This document shows positions 16,520 to 25,943 of a DNA stretch of 64,000 nucleotides, piece by piece. The DNA is from SKKY01 sp965228015 (GTDB lineage: Bacteria > Bacillota > Peptococcia > Peptococcales > SKKY01): the NCBI GenBank assembly GCA_965228015.1, contig OZ245787.1:1364001-1428000 (forward strand). Reading direction: 5' to 3'. The notes under the pieces are model-generated. The model made no database searches. It was not told the origin of the DNA and worked only from the letters and a program-made list of their open reading frames with translations. Both the position numbers and the translations under genes were made by a program. The first letter of the stretch is position 1; each line of letters opens with the position of its first letter.

Positions 16520-17907
16520 GGTTCTACAATAAATGTTGGGGTGGCAAAAACCATTCTGACATTTATTTGCGAAAAAATACAGAGCATTGGGTAAGTCTAT
16601 ATTAGAGAACACCCACTGTAATCTAAGGAGGAATTTACTTATGCTCTGTAATAACTATTATATTAAAAAATTAATTGGTTTTAAAGGGATAATTTTAGAA
16701 CAATTAGAAACTTCTTCTGATTCAATGTCCTTTTCTTTTTCTCTGGAGATTAAAACTCACAATTACCCCAAATGCCATCAACAAACCAGTAAAGTTCATG
16801 ATTACAGAATTCAAATGATAAAAGATATTTCCATCTCAGGGAAGAAAACCTACCTTTACTATAAAAAAAGAAGGTACGTTTGTAATCACTGCAATAAAAA
16901 ATTCTACGAAAAAAATGATTTTCTCCCCCGCTATCAAAGAATGACCAGCAGGCTGATAAAATACATAATTACTCGAATGAAAAATGTTTACTCTGTATCT
17001 GATATTGCCAAAGAGAATAATATTTCACCATCAACGGCTCTCAGGCTTTTTAGATTCATAAACTATTCCCTAACAAAATTGCCCGAAGTAATCTCTATTG
17101 ATGAATTTAAAGGTAATGCCGGGGGCAAAAAAGTACCAGTGCATATTAACTGATCCCCAAAACAAGAAGGTACTTGATATTCTTCACGGAAGAGAACAAC
17201 ACATTTTATCGGACTATTTCAGGAAATTCAATGACAGGGATAAAGTAAAATACTTCATTATGGATATGTGGCAACCTTACAAGGATATTGCTGAAACATA
17301 TTTTAAAAATGCAACTATCATTATCGATAAATTCCATTTCATTAGGCAGGTCACTTGGGCATTTGAAAGAATTAGGAAAGATGAGCAAAAGAAATTTGCC
17401 AAGGAAAGGCGAAGATATTTCAAAAGAAGTCGCTCCCTTCTCTTAAAAAGAATGAAGTATTTAACTCCTGAAGAAATTGACCAGGTAAATGTTATGCTTG
17501 CTACTTCTGAGAAACTGCAAAAAGCTTATATGTTAAAAGAAAAATTTTATAACTTTGTTGACAGCAGTGATTTAGAAAGTGCAAAAAAGAATTTGAAAGC
17601 CTGGTATATGTTTGTTATGTCCTGTGAGCTTGAAGAATTCGATAAATGCTCCAGAACCATTTTCAACTGGCAGAAATATATTCTTAATTCATTTACTTGT
17701 GCTTATACTAACGGATATACAGAAGGAGTTAACAACAAAATTAAGGTTTTAAAAAGAAATGCTTATGGTGTAAGAAATTTTTGGAGATTCAAAAACAGAA
17801 TAATGCACGTAATGAACTAAAAACAATTTAAATAAGTACCGCATTTTTCAATGCGGTACTTATGGAATCTAATCTAATTGGGTTACCCCAACATTTGACA
17901 AAGAACC
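16520..17907 (+). mobile_element. ISL3-family insertion sequence, copy 1, nested in IS3 copy 2
   Basis: The terminal repeats are GGTTCT...AAATGTTGGGGT at the left end and its inverted version at the right. The 8-bp direct duplication ATTTTATA flanks it exactly (16512-16519 and 17908-17915), the size expected for ISL3. An internal hairpin with AGTACCGCATT near 17836-17863 probably terminates the transposase transcript. Confidence 0.93.
16641..17820 (+). pseudogene. ISL3-family transposase, copy 1, frameshifted
   Basis: The ATG at 16641 follows AAGGAGGA. The protein has an N-terminal zinc-binding part (CHQ..., CNHCNKKFYEKNDF), an HTH (YSVSDIAKENNISPSTALRLF) and the DDE core (ISIDEFKGNAGG, IMDMWQPYKD, ...NGYTEGVNNKIK). 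A single extra A in GGGGGCAAAAAAGT near 17131 shifts the frame after the first catalytic Asp. The copy at 32954-34132 has A5 there and is open throughout. Confidence 0.92.
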
Positions 17908-17930
17908 ATTTTATATAAATGACAGGACGC

Positions 17931-17964
17931 ATAGAGCCTTGGAGGTGTCCCTCCAAGGCTCTAT
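17931..17964. repeat. Perfect 15-bp inverted repeat at the 3' end of IS3 copy 2
   Basis: ATAGAGCCTTGGAGG (17931-17945) pairs with CCTCCAAGGCTCTAT (17950-17964). Relative to copy 1, both arms changed (AAACC/GGTTT to GCC/GGC type) and pairing was kept, which suggests selection on the hairpin. Confidence 0.85.
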
Positions 17965-18031
17965 AAACAGATTTTTTCATTTAATTAATTTGGTGAAATT
18001 TACTGTCCCAGAAGTGTACCCTTTTTGGGGT

Positions 18032-18964
18032 TCACACCAAAGCATCCCCTCCTGCGCTGCTAACTCGATTGCGGCCTTCTTGTTTAGCTCTGTACAAGGC
18101 TTTGTCGGCCTTTTCTAATATTTCCTGAGGTCTTGAATCCATTTGTGGAGCCATTGTGGCAACTCCTATACTAATGGTTACAAATTTACTCACCTTTGAA
18201 GCTTCATGGGGTATTTTTAAATTCTCAACACCCTTGCGTAATTCTTCTGCAAGTTTCATAGCACCTTCATGATTTGTACCCGGAAGAGCACAGGCAAACT
18301 CCTCACCACCCCAACGGGCAACAAGATCTGCACCTCTCTTCAATAAGTTTTTAAGAGCATAAGCAACCATCTTAAGACACTCATCTCCCTCAAGATGTCC
18401 ATAAGTATCGTTGTAAATTTTGAAAAAATCCAAGTCCAACATTAGCACAGACAATTTTTCTTCATATCTTCTGGCCCGGCTCCATTCAGCCTCTAAAATT
18501 TCATTAAACTTATTTTTATTAGGAATTTTAGTAAGTCCATCCAGCATACTATTTTCTTTAATTACATCCCTTAGCTTTTTTAATTCAATATGATTTTTAA
18601 CCCGGGCTTTTAGCACAGGTATGCTGTAAGGTTTAGTTATATAGTCGATGGCGCCGATTTTAAGGCCTTTTTCTTCATCTGCTTCCTTACTTAAAGCAGT
18701 AACAAAAATTACTGGAATTTCTTTAGTTTCCGGCAAACTTTTTAAAACCTCAAGAACCTGGAATCCATTCATTTCTGGCATCATTATATCCAAAAGAATA
18801 AGATCGGGAACCGGAAGCTTTGTTGCCATTTCCAAGGCCTCCTCACCACTTGTAGCAACTCTTATTTGACATTCATCTTGCAAGGCAGTGCCAAGCACAC
18901 GAATATTCATTAGTGTGTCATCTACAATTAGAATTAAAGGTTTTTCATTAATATTATTTCTCAT
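18032..18964 (-). CDS. Response regulator with GGDEF diguanylate cyclase domain
   Basis: Residues about 8-125 form a CheY-like receiver: LILIVDDT acidic pocket, phospho-acceptor Asp in DLILLDIMMPEMNG, and VTALS and the Lys in ITKPY. Residues about 140-305 form a GGDEF domain with DGLTKIPNK, LDLDFFKIYNDTYGH and the active-site WGGEEF, so it should make cyclic di-GMP. The start is at MRNNINEKPL, overlapping the upstream kinase stop and preceded by AAAGGATGG. The last codons (GGDALV then TGA) come from the IS3 end, so the original C-terminus is slightly altered. It is probably the output partner of the adjacent histidine kinase. Confidence 0.9.
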   Translation of the reverse strand: MRNNINEKPLILIVDDTLMNIRVLGTALQDECQIRVATSGEEALEMATKLPVPDLILLDIMMPEMNGFQVLEVLKSLPETKEIPVIFVTALSKEADEEKGLKIGAIDYITKPYSIPVLKARVKNHIELKKLRDVIKENSMLDGLTKIPNKNKFNEILEAEWSRARRYEEKLSVLMLDLDFFKIYNDTYGHLEGDECLKMVAYALKNLLKRGADLVARWGGEEFACALPGTNHEGAMKLAEELRKGVENLKIPHEASKVSKFVTISIGVATMAPQMDSRPQEILEKADKALYRAKQEGRNRVSSAGGDALV

Positions 18965-20725
18965 CAGCGTCCATCCTTTGTAACAATTTTTCAACTTGAT
19001 TTCTTGCCCCAGGATAATTAAAGTTATCCAAATTTAACTTAATTTTCGAAATTTCCTCTTCAAGACCAGGACATACAGATGCTAATATTTCAATTTCTTC
19101 TATAAGGGTATCTGAAATGAAAGCATTTGAGTTAACCATATCCTTTAAGATCTGCATTTTTTCCAGCAATTCCAGAGATACTTCTGCTCCCAGGTTTGTA
19201 CAATATTTAAAAATCCCTTTCGTTTCTTTGAGTATTTCTAAATTTTCCGGTTCGGCAATTTTTCTCAAGGGAAGCTTAATAATAAAAGCTGTTCCAACCA
19301 AGTCAATACTACTGTTTTCTACATGGATACTTCCACCCATTAATTCAACCAATCCTTTTACTATTGCCAGACCAAGGCCTGCCCCTTTATGGGTTCTTAT
19401 TGTTGAATCTTCAAGCTGGGTAAATCCTTGAAAAATTTTGTTCTTTTTATCTTCAGGTATTCCTACCCCTGTATCAGATACTATTATCTGAACTAAATTA
19501 TTCAAATTTTTTAGGGTAATTCGAATCTCTCCGATAGATGTGTGTTTTACTGCATTCCCTGCAACATGAAGTAAAATTTGTTTTAATTTATCTTCATCCC
19601 CAAGATAAATATCTTTATATCCTTCTTTTATATCTATCGTAAATTTTAGTTTTTTCTTTTGGATTTCCTCTCTATAATATGTTTCTATTTCTGAAAGAAT
19701 TCTCTCAAAATTCACTTGTTTTTCTTCAAGGCTGATTTTCCCAAGCTCTATGTCTGCAAAATCCAGAATTTCATTTATTACTCTTAGTAAGTCCCTGGCG
19801 GATTCTTGTATGTCATTAAAGTATCCAATAAGCTCATCTTTATTGGAGCCTGTAAGTTCTTTTTTAATAATGTAGCTAAGACCAATTATTCCGTTCATCG
19901 GGGTGCGGATTTCATGGCTCATATTTGCCAGGAACATACTTTTTGTTAAATTTGCTGATTCTGCCGCTTCTTTTGCAGCTTTCAATTCTTCTTCTGTGTT
20001 AATTTTTTCTGTAATGTCCTGAGTTGAGCCTACAAGATATTTTATTTTTCCCATTTCTTCTATAGGGAAAAGCTTGACGTGCCAGGTTTTTTCCCTCCAG
20101 GGAGATCATATGTTTCAGTATATGAGAGATTATCTTTTTGCTTAAGGCATTTATGATAGTAGGAAGAGAGCACCGCTCCCAAATTCTCACCATATACTTG
20201 TTCAGGAGTTTTTCCAAGTATTTCATTAAGAGGAACTCCTGTTTTCTCCTGATAAATTCTATTCACTCTAAGATGTAAGAAATCATAGGCACCTGTTATT
20301 TTATTATGCACTGGTTGTACAAGAAACATTGACTCTTCAGTGGCATTAAATACAATTTCATATTCCTTGAGGATAAGCTCATTTTCAATTGTATCAATAA
20401 ATAAGGTCACAAATTTATTAAGACCTGTTTTAAAAACAGAAACTCTAAAATATTTTCCCGTTTCTTTAACAAAAACTGTTTCTAGAAATGGTTTCCCTGT
20501 TTTGACAACTTCTCCATAATTTTTAATTAGATTTTTATCTGTACCCGGAAGCACTTGCAGAACAGATTTATTTTTAATTTCATTAAATAAAAGTCCGGTA
20601 AGCTCTTCGAATTTCTTATTTCCCTCGAGAAAAATGTAATCCACAGGATTTCCGAACTCATCAAAGACCATCTCATGAAGAACATAAGCTTCTTGCAATT
20701 GATCAATAATATTATTTTTATCCAT
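18954..20725 (-). pseudogene. PAS-domain sensor histidine kinase, frameshifted
   Basis: The first frame (20725 to about 20090) has two PAS-like domains, with no membrane segment, ending TETYDLPGGKK. A 1-nt shift near 20088 moves to the frame WHVKLFPIEEMGKIKYLVGST, then HisKA with the phospho-His in NMSHEIRTPMNG and the HATPase domain (ILLHVAGNAVKHT, SDTGVGIPEDK, GAGLGLAIVKG). A C-terminal helical extension of about 100 residues could be a phosphotransfer or regulatory part. The kinase half is open from 20054 and might still be made alone. The gene overlaps the GGDEF regulator. Confidence 0.87.
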
Positions 20726-20760
20726 ATAATCATCCTAACGTTCTTAGCTATATATCCAAA

Positions 20761-22107
20761 TTATTCTGTATAAAAAGGATATTCATCAAAAGGAAATAAT
20801 TCCTTGATCTCCACCCTAGTTCCCCCCGAAACAACATCAAATCCATCTTTTGAGATAGCTAAACCTTCAAAAAAAGCACCTTCAAAAGTGATTTTTCCAT
20901 TTGGCGCAAAAAGTATTCCTGAAAGGCCACTCCCACCAAGGCCTTTAATAGATATGTCGCCGGTTTTAGCAACAATGATTACATTGTTTGTTGTTGGTAA
21001 ATATATATTTGAATCATAACTCTCTGAGTATATTTTTATGTTATCTGAGAGATTGGGATTCCCAGCAACATAACCATTAAGATCATACCAAAAATCATTT
21101 TTAAGTGAAGGCATTAAATAAGGTGCTGTTATTACAGACGGAACCTGAGCTTGTTTAATGCATTTATCTAGAATAGATTGATCAAAGTGAGAAGGATATT
21201 TTATCTCCCCAGCATAATAAATTTTAGTATCCTCAGATAGAAAGGGTGTCCAACCCAGTTTAAGATCCCCACTTACATAAACATTACCATGAATTCTCGC
21301 GTCTTTTAACTTAAAATCTCCGTTAACAAAAATATCTCCATATATATTTCTAGTTCCGCTCCATAAACCTAAACTCCCATTTACATGTATTTGACCCGGA
21401 TTACTACTAAAGCCCAACTCATTACTTCCGTTATTAAGTTTGACATCTCCGCCGAAAAAAATATTTGATACATGAATGGATCCATTTGATGGCAAATCAT
21501 TATTTTTTAATTCCGAAGAAATAATAACTGTAGCCCCATCTCCAACAATATCATCTCCCTTAAAGTAGAGGTTCGTTCCCATAATAAATACCTTATCTTC
21601 AATAAATATGGGTAATTTATTTTTCTTCACTTCCCACTCCCAGCGGGCTATTTTTAATTCGTGAAGGTAAGGATCTCCTTTATCATCAGTACTTGTAATT
21701 TGTGCATTATACAAATTATTATTCCCCGGCTCTTTTTCAAGATCAATATCGACAATATCTTTAAAATCTATAACTTCAGTTCCTCTTTGCCTTGAAATGT
21801 AATACCTTCCCTGGTCATCTTGCAGTCTTTTATACAATATCTCTTCTGTTGAATTCAGGTTAATTTTATATTCATAAGTTTCCGGAGGACCGCTTTCTAC
21901 AACATTTTTGCAATTCCTCAAATCGTCTTTCAAAAAACTTTCCAAACTACGAATGTCATTTCTTTTTGCCGATTCTTTTATCTGCTGTGTCGTTATTTTT
22001 TGATTCATGAACAACATGGGGTAAGCGATGCTGCTTATTACTCCCAAAATTATTATTACAATCATCATTTCTACTAAAGTTCTGCCTTTGTTATTAAGTA
22101 AGTGCAA
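20761..22107 (-). CDS. Type IV prepilin-like protein with beta-solenoid domain (second of two)
   Basis: The 448 residues begin with a short leader and a prepilin-type helix (KGRTLVEMMIVIIILGVIS, about 7-25, with Glu at position 5 of the mature form). The residue after the cleavage Gly is Arg where Phe is usual. A globular pseudopilin part (about 30-165) is followed by repeated short strands such as GNVYVSGDLKL and GDIFVNGDFKL (about 200-295) that look like a bactofilin-type right-handed beta-solenoid. After it comes a conserved C-terminal part with GLSGILFAPNGKITFEGAFFEGLAI. It uses a TTG start after AGGGGTGG. It is paralogous to the gene at 22646-24121. Confidence 0.75.
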   Translation of the reverse strand: MHLLNNKGRTLVEMMIVIIILGVISSIAYPMLFMNQKITTQQIKESAKRNDIRSLESFLKDDLRNCKNVVESGPPETYEYKINLNSTEEILYKRLQDDQGRYYISRQRGTEVIDFKDIVDIDLEKEPGNNNLYNAQITSTDDKGDPYLHELKIARWEWEVKKNKLPIFIEDKVFIMGTNLYFKGDDIVGDGATVIISSELKNNDLPSNGSIHVSNIFFGGDVKLNNGSNELGFSSNPGQIHVNGSLGLWSGTRNIYGDIFVNGDFKLKDARIHGNVYVSGDLKLGWTPFLSEDTKIYYAGEIKYPSHFDQSILDKCIKQAQVPSVITAPYLMPSLKNDFWYDLNGYVAGNPNLSDNIKIYSESYDSNIYLPTTNNVIIVAKTGDISIKGLGGSGLSGILFAPNGKITFEGAFFEGLAISKDGFDVVSGGTRVEIKELFPFDEYPFYTE

Positions 22108-22164
22108 GTCATACCACCCCTGAATATTTTGCTGATAAAATTCCGATACCTTTTTTAAACACCC

Positions 22165-22581
22165 TCAACTGCTGGTTATGGTTACCTCTCCGTTAGCGGC
22201 TATTGTTGCAGATATTGTAACACTCTGTATTACTTTTGTCCCACCCAAAATTTCACCTGTAGAAGAAATTGAAGTTGCAGTAAGTTGTGTAATTGTATAC
22301 CTGTAAGTCAGGGCTCCTCCTAGATTCCAATCCGCTTGAAGTGGTGGCGTTGATACCAGGGGATTTTCGTTTTCTATCAAAGACAGAGCGTGTTCTATTC
22401 CTGCCTGGGCAAGATAATTTGCCCTCTCTCGCTCCTCTGTTCCTAAATTCAGGCGAACTTCTGTATTTAAAGTAAGGAGCATGGTACTTGTTAGAGTAAT
22501 GACCACTGCAACGACAATTACAACAAGAACAAGTGCGTAGCCTTTATTATTTTTTATCATAGCTTGCATCATTTTTTGCAT
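22165..22581 (-). CDS. PilX-like minor pilin component
   Basis: The 138-residue protein has a prepilin-like N-terminus (NNKGYALVLVVIVVAVVITLTS, about 10-31) without the usual Glu5, followed by LAQAGIEHALSLIE, a motif common in PilX-type minor pilins. The C-terminal half is Thr/Ser-rich and predicted to be beta. AAGGAGAG lies close to the first ATG, and the ATG at 22572 has better spacing. It lies between the two solenoid prepilins. Confidence 0.75.
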   Translation of the reverse strand: MQKMMQAMIKNNKGYALVLVVIVVAVVITLTSTMLLTLNTEVRLNLGTEERERANYLAQAGIEHALSLIENENPLVSTPPLQADWNLGGALTYRYTITQLTATSISSTGEILGGTKVIQSVTISATIAANGEVTITSS

Positions 22582-22645
22582 CTCTCCTTAAAACCTTCAG
22601 CTTGAACTTAGCCTGCGGATAACGCGCTGATTTTGGAAGCGTCCC

Positions 22646-24121
22646 CTAATCCGCGGGGAGCATTTCGTTGAGGAATGGGTACAGGTTTGCGTCTGGGATG
22701 TAGGTTTCTATGCCTTCGAAGGTTACTTCCATTCCTCCTGAGGACATGTCGGCTCCTTCTGATGCTATAACCAGACCTGTGAAACTTGCTCCTCCGATTG
22801 TTACATATCCGTATGGTGCATAGATTACTCCGCTAAGATTAAGCCCTCCTCTTGATATAGTTATATCTCCTGCTAAATTGACTACTATAACATTGCTGAT
22901 TGTCCCACCAATTGACTGAGTGTAATTTCCTGAGGTTACATATACTTTGGCGCCATTTGATAAAGGACCATTTAGCACATACCCATTATCAGCATACCAC
23001 TGGGCATCTCTTGGTACTGGTACTTCATATTCTGGAACTGATTTTTGTGCTACTGCTACTGTTGTGACCATCTGTTCAAAGTGAGTTAGTGTGTATGATG
23101 CGGGGTGAGTAATTATTCCAAAATAATATACCATTGAGCCCGTTGTGAAACTGGGTGTCCAATTTACAGTTACATTTCCATTTACGTACATGTTTCCCTC
23201 TAAGGTTCCGTCCTTTATATACAAGTTACCATTAACATAGACATCACCTTCAACTAATCCATTGGAGAAATTAAAATCCCCTTGAACATATACGTTACCA
23301 TATATTTTTCCTGAGCCGGACATATTCAAATCACCATTTACATAAACGTCTCCGTAAATGTCTGCCGCACCTGCCAATGTAACATTTCCATCTACTACTA
23401 TTTCTCCTGGTTCTGTTATTGAACCAAGACTTCTGTTCCCATTTATATCTATATCCCCTGTAATATATAAATTAGAAACTCTTACTTTTGCATTTCCGTT
23501 AAGGTCACTGCTAGTGAGACTTGAGTCCACATAAATTGTAGCTCCATCACCAGTTACTGTACCCCCACCCATTGCAAACCCTGCGCCAATTACAAATAAG
23601 TCTTCTTCTTCAAGGAGCTCATAAATAGCCTGCTCTTCTTCAGCCATAATATGCCAACGCCAGCGGGCTATTTTAAATTCATATATACTTTCTGTTCCTG
23701 TTTCTTCCATAATATATAACTTTACCTGAGCTAAATCTTCTGTATCTGCCAGGTCATATATTTCTGCATTTGTTATTTCCGGGAAATTAATGTCTTTGCC
23801 TTCAAATCTTCTAACCACATGGTAAGTCCCATCTTCACCTTGAGCCCGGGTATAGATAATAGACTTGTCCAGATGTTTAACTGTAGAACGAAATCCCACA
23901 GGCTCGCCGAGATCTTTAACTACGATATCATAAGATTCCCGAATATCTTCTTTGAGAAAATTGGCAATTGCTCTGACTTCGTTTCTTTCAAGGGAATTGC
24001 CTAGCTCATCTGTCACCAATTTATTATTTAAAAATAAAACGGAGTGGGCGATAGCTCCAATAACTCCTATAATCAAAATTACTATGAGCATTTCAATTAA
24101 AGTTGTTCCTTTTTCATTCAT
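22646..24121 (-). CDS. Type IV prepilin-like protein with beta-solenoid domain (first of two)
   Basis: The start is set at MNEKGTTLIEMLIVILIIGVI, which gives a six-residue leader ahead of a textbook prepilin helix with Glu5. Pseudopilin part about 25-180. From about residue 200 to 305 there are at least six short repeats of the form GDVYVNGDLNM, GNVYVQGDFNF, GDVYVNGNLYI and GNMYVNGNVTV, spaced about 16-17 residues apart, as in bactofilin-like solenoids. The C-terminal part has GGLNLSGVIYAPYGYVTIGG. It is adjacent to the PilV-like gene stop, so the genes are coupled. Proteins with both parts look like pilus-tip or surface-displayed pseudopilins. Confidence 0.78.
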   Translation of the reverse strand: MNEKGTTLIEMLIVILIIGVIGAIAHSVLFLNNKLVTDELGNSLERNEVRAIANFLKEDIRESYDIVVKDLGEPVGFRSTVKHLDKSIIYTRAQGEDGTYHVVRRFEGKDINFPEITNAEIYDLADTEDLAQVKLYIMEETGTESIYEFKIARWRWHIMAEEEQAIYELLEEEDLFVIGAGFAMGGGTVTGDGATIYVDSSLTSSDLNGNAKVRVSNLYITGDIDINGNRSLGSITEPGEIVVDGNVTLAGAADIYGDVYVNGDLNMSGSGKIYGNVYVQGDFNFSNGLVEGDVYVNGNLYIKDGTLEGNMYVNGNVTVNWTPSFTTGSMVYYFGIITHPASYTLTHFEQMVTTVAVAQKSVPEYEVPVPRDAQWYADNGYVLNGPLSNGAKVYVTSGNYTQSIGGTISNVIVVNLAGDITISRGGLNLSGVIYAPYGYVTIGGASFTGLVIASEGADMSSGGMEVTFEGIETYIPDANLYPFLNEMLPAD

Positions 24122-24122
24122 T

Positions 24123-24620
24123 TTACTCACCCCGTATTCTGGTAATTGCCTTCCAGTCGGTAACATTTGGTGAATTAATAATTATTGTTAAATCAAAGGT
24201 GTGATTTAACCCATTGCTTGAGTTGATAATCAGCTTTGCATTGTAATCTATATTATTTGTATCTGCATAAGTCTTTAAAACAGTATTACCGCTTGCATCT
24301 GTAGCATCCTTTGTATAACCTAATGGTCCTGGAGTTGTTTCATCTGTTGCTAATTGTGTTTTCAGATGGGCAACCGTATTCCAGTTTACACCTGAGTCAG
24401 AATTTCCCCGGAAAGATTTAATTTCATCTATTGCCGAGGTTGCAATGGCCACGACTTCAAGACGTTCCCGGCTTACGCTCCTTGCTTTCAATGAAGAAAA
24501 GGAAATTTGGGCAAACATGGCACTTAGAATTCCAAGTATTGCAATTGCAACTATCACTTCCGCCAAGCTGTATCCTTTATTATTTTTTATAATGCTATTC
24601 TTACCCCTGCAAAAATTCAT
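24123..24620 (-). CDS. PilV/GspI-like minor prepilin
   Basis: The start MNFCRGKNSIIKNNKG is chosen for AGAAGGAG upstream. The mature helix is GYSLAEVIVAIAILGILSAMFAQ, with Glu5. The remaining 130 residues are a small globular domain with many Thr and Asn. This is the first gene of a four-gene minor-pilin set, likely processed by a PilD-type peptidase encoded elsewhere. No pilus ATPase or platform gene is in the window. Confidence 0.8.
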   Translation of the reverse strand: MNFCRGKNSIIKNNKGYSLAEVIVAIAILGILSAMFAQISFSSLKARSVSRERLEVVAIATSAIDEIKSFRGNSDSGVNWNTVAHLKTQLATDETTPGPLGYTKDATDASGNTVLKTYADTNNIDYNAKLIINSSNGLNHTFDLTIIINSPNVTDWKAITRIRGE

Positions 24621-24705
24621 TGTGATACTCCTTCTTTTATAAGGTAAAAAACGGTAAGAAAAGACAATCTTTTTCCTGCCGGTATATTTTGCCAAATTAT
24701 TAAAT

Positions 24706-25344
24706 TTAAGATAAGTTTTTCTGGAAAGGAATAATTTTCTCGGACAAAAGATACATTTCCTGATAAAGTCTTCCCCAGAAGCACAGCCCCCTTTGCCAGC
24801 TTCCTCTCAAATAAACCTTTTCGTCCATAGAAAGTTCTTGGCCAGACTTGATTTTTTTCTCAATTGCGTCAATTTCCTCGTGGTCATTTATTACAGTATC
24901 TAAAAATACATAAACGCTCCTCATTTCCTCTTCAGAAAGAACGTTTTGAAATTCCAGCTCAATTAATTTGTTGGTCAGCCAGTATGTGGCAATTGTTTTT
25001 GCAAGAACCATAACATTTTTATAATTAAAAATCAGACAATTTGAATTTACAAAATCTCTGATTTGTTTAATATTATTTAAGGCTATTTCTTTAATCATTT
25101 CCTGATCTTCCGCAAAAACTTCTCCGCTTATAATAGAAGATTTTAGTTTCTCAGTAGTAATAGTTAATTTTTCCTGAAACTTTTCATCATCTTCTTGGAG
25201 ATATTGTTTCATTTCCTCCACAGCAAAAGCTGTACTGCTTGCGGACACTATCCAAAAAAATCCTTCCGAGGAAAACAGTTCAGGATTTATATTGTGAAGA
25301 TCATTATCAGAGAAATCAATTAACTGATTATATCTTATTTTCAA
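24706..25344 (-). CDS. Hypothetical helical protein
   Basis: I do not recognise this protein. The best start is a TTG at 25344 (LKIRYNQLIDFSDND), preceded by AAAGGAAG. A longer reading to 25476 would overlap the Gx-type pseudogene and has no ribosome site. The 212 residues are almost all helical, acidic, with no membrane segment and Trp-rich near the C-terminus (RGSWQRGLCFWGRLYQEM). It is the last gene before the prepilin cluster and follows the flavin/corrinoid operon by gene order. It might be part of that operon, but nothing in the sequence shows its function. Confidence 0.5.
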   Translation of the reverse strand: MKIRYNQLIDFSDNDLHNINPELFSSEGFFWIVSASSTAFAVEEMKQYLQEDDEKFQEKLTITTEKLKSSIISGEVFAEDQEMIKEIALNNIKQIRDFVNSNCLIFNYKNVMVLAKTIATYWLTNKLIELEFQNVLSEEEMRSVYVFLDTVINDHEEIDAIEKKIKSGQELSMDEKVYLRGSWQRGLCFWGRLYQEMYLLSEKIIPFQKNLS

Positions 25345-25435
25345 TTGGGCCACTTCCTTTATTTGAGTTATGTAAAAATTATACCCAAATCTTCCATTTA
25401 TTAAACAAGATTCAGCAAATATTATAGCAATTGAA

Positions 25436-25943
25436 TTAACAGGAAACGTAAACCCGATTAAAAGAATAGAAACCAATCGTATCTATAAAAAGTCCCATTA
25501 TAACTCCTGAAACAGTTAGTATTGGCATATAGCTAAAAATCCGGAAATTTTCCATTATAATTGCTGCTGCCAAAAGCTGACCAGCATTATGAGCTATTCC
25601 ACCGACAACGCTGATACTTTAAATACTAATAACATCCTTGCCGTATTTATAAAGAATAGACATCAGGGCTCCGCTTAGTAAACCTCCAGTAAGGCTGAAA
25701 AATTAAACTGCCCAAACTTCCCGCGAAGAGACTTACCAAAAAACTACGCAAGATTATTATAATTATTGTATCTTTAAAACCTAAAAAATATACTCCGTAC
25801 AAGGTTGTAATATTTGCCAAACCAAGTTTTACACCGGGAATTGGTACCGGGGCAGGAATGTAACTTTCCAATATACGCAAAGAAAGAGCCAGGGAGATTA
25901 AAATTGCAGTCCTAGCAATTTTACTGGGTTTAATTATTCCCAC
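25436..25943 (-). pseudogene. Gx/EetB-like integral membrane protein (heptaprenyl diphosphate synthase component I family), broken
   Basis: The N-terminal half reads ARTAILISLALSLRILESYIPAPVPIPGVKLGLANI, the signature of the Hpre_diP_synt_I/Gx family, here quoted in parts as ISLALSLRILESYIP and GVKLGLANI. A 1-nt shift near 25702 leads to LTGGLLSGALMSILYKYG. A TAA then interrupts before VVGGIAHNAGQLLAAAI. The rest reads to VYVSC at 25436. Members of this family sit beside NusG_II proteins and ApbE in flavin-based extracellular electron transfer loci. Here it directly follows the NusG_II gene with a 14-bp overlap. Confidence 0.8.

Larger units (their letters stand above)
15406..18000 (+). pseudogene. 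IS3-family transposase, copy 2, nonsense mutation and ISL3 insertion
   Basis: It is nearly identical to copy 1 over codons 1-303. Then TAA replaces CAA in HSDQGV*YTS, so the second catalytic Asp is kept but the Glu region is cut off. The frame resumes as SMSRRGNCWDNA and is interrupted at DYIKFY by the ISL3-family element (16520-17907). It continues at 17908 (YINDRTHR) with a further 1-nt loss relative to copy 1 at 17935. The copy is inactive by at least three lesions, none shared with copy 1. Confidence 0.9.
15338..18039 (+). mobile_element. IS3-family insertion sequence, copy 2, interrupted by an ISL3-family element
   Basis: The left end starts TGGTCTGACCCCCAAAAATT and the right end (minus strand) starts TGGTGTGAACCCCAAAAAGG. 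Without the 1388-bp nested element and its 8-bp duplication it is 1306 bp, matching copy 1. Its right end sits at the 3' end of the GGDEF response-regulator gene and supplies that gene's stop codon. Confidence 0.88.
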
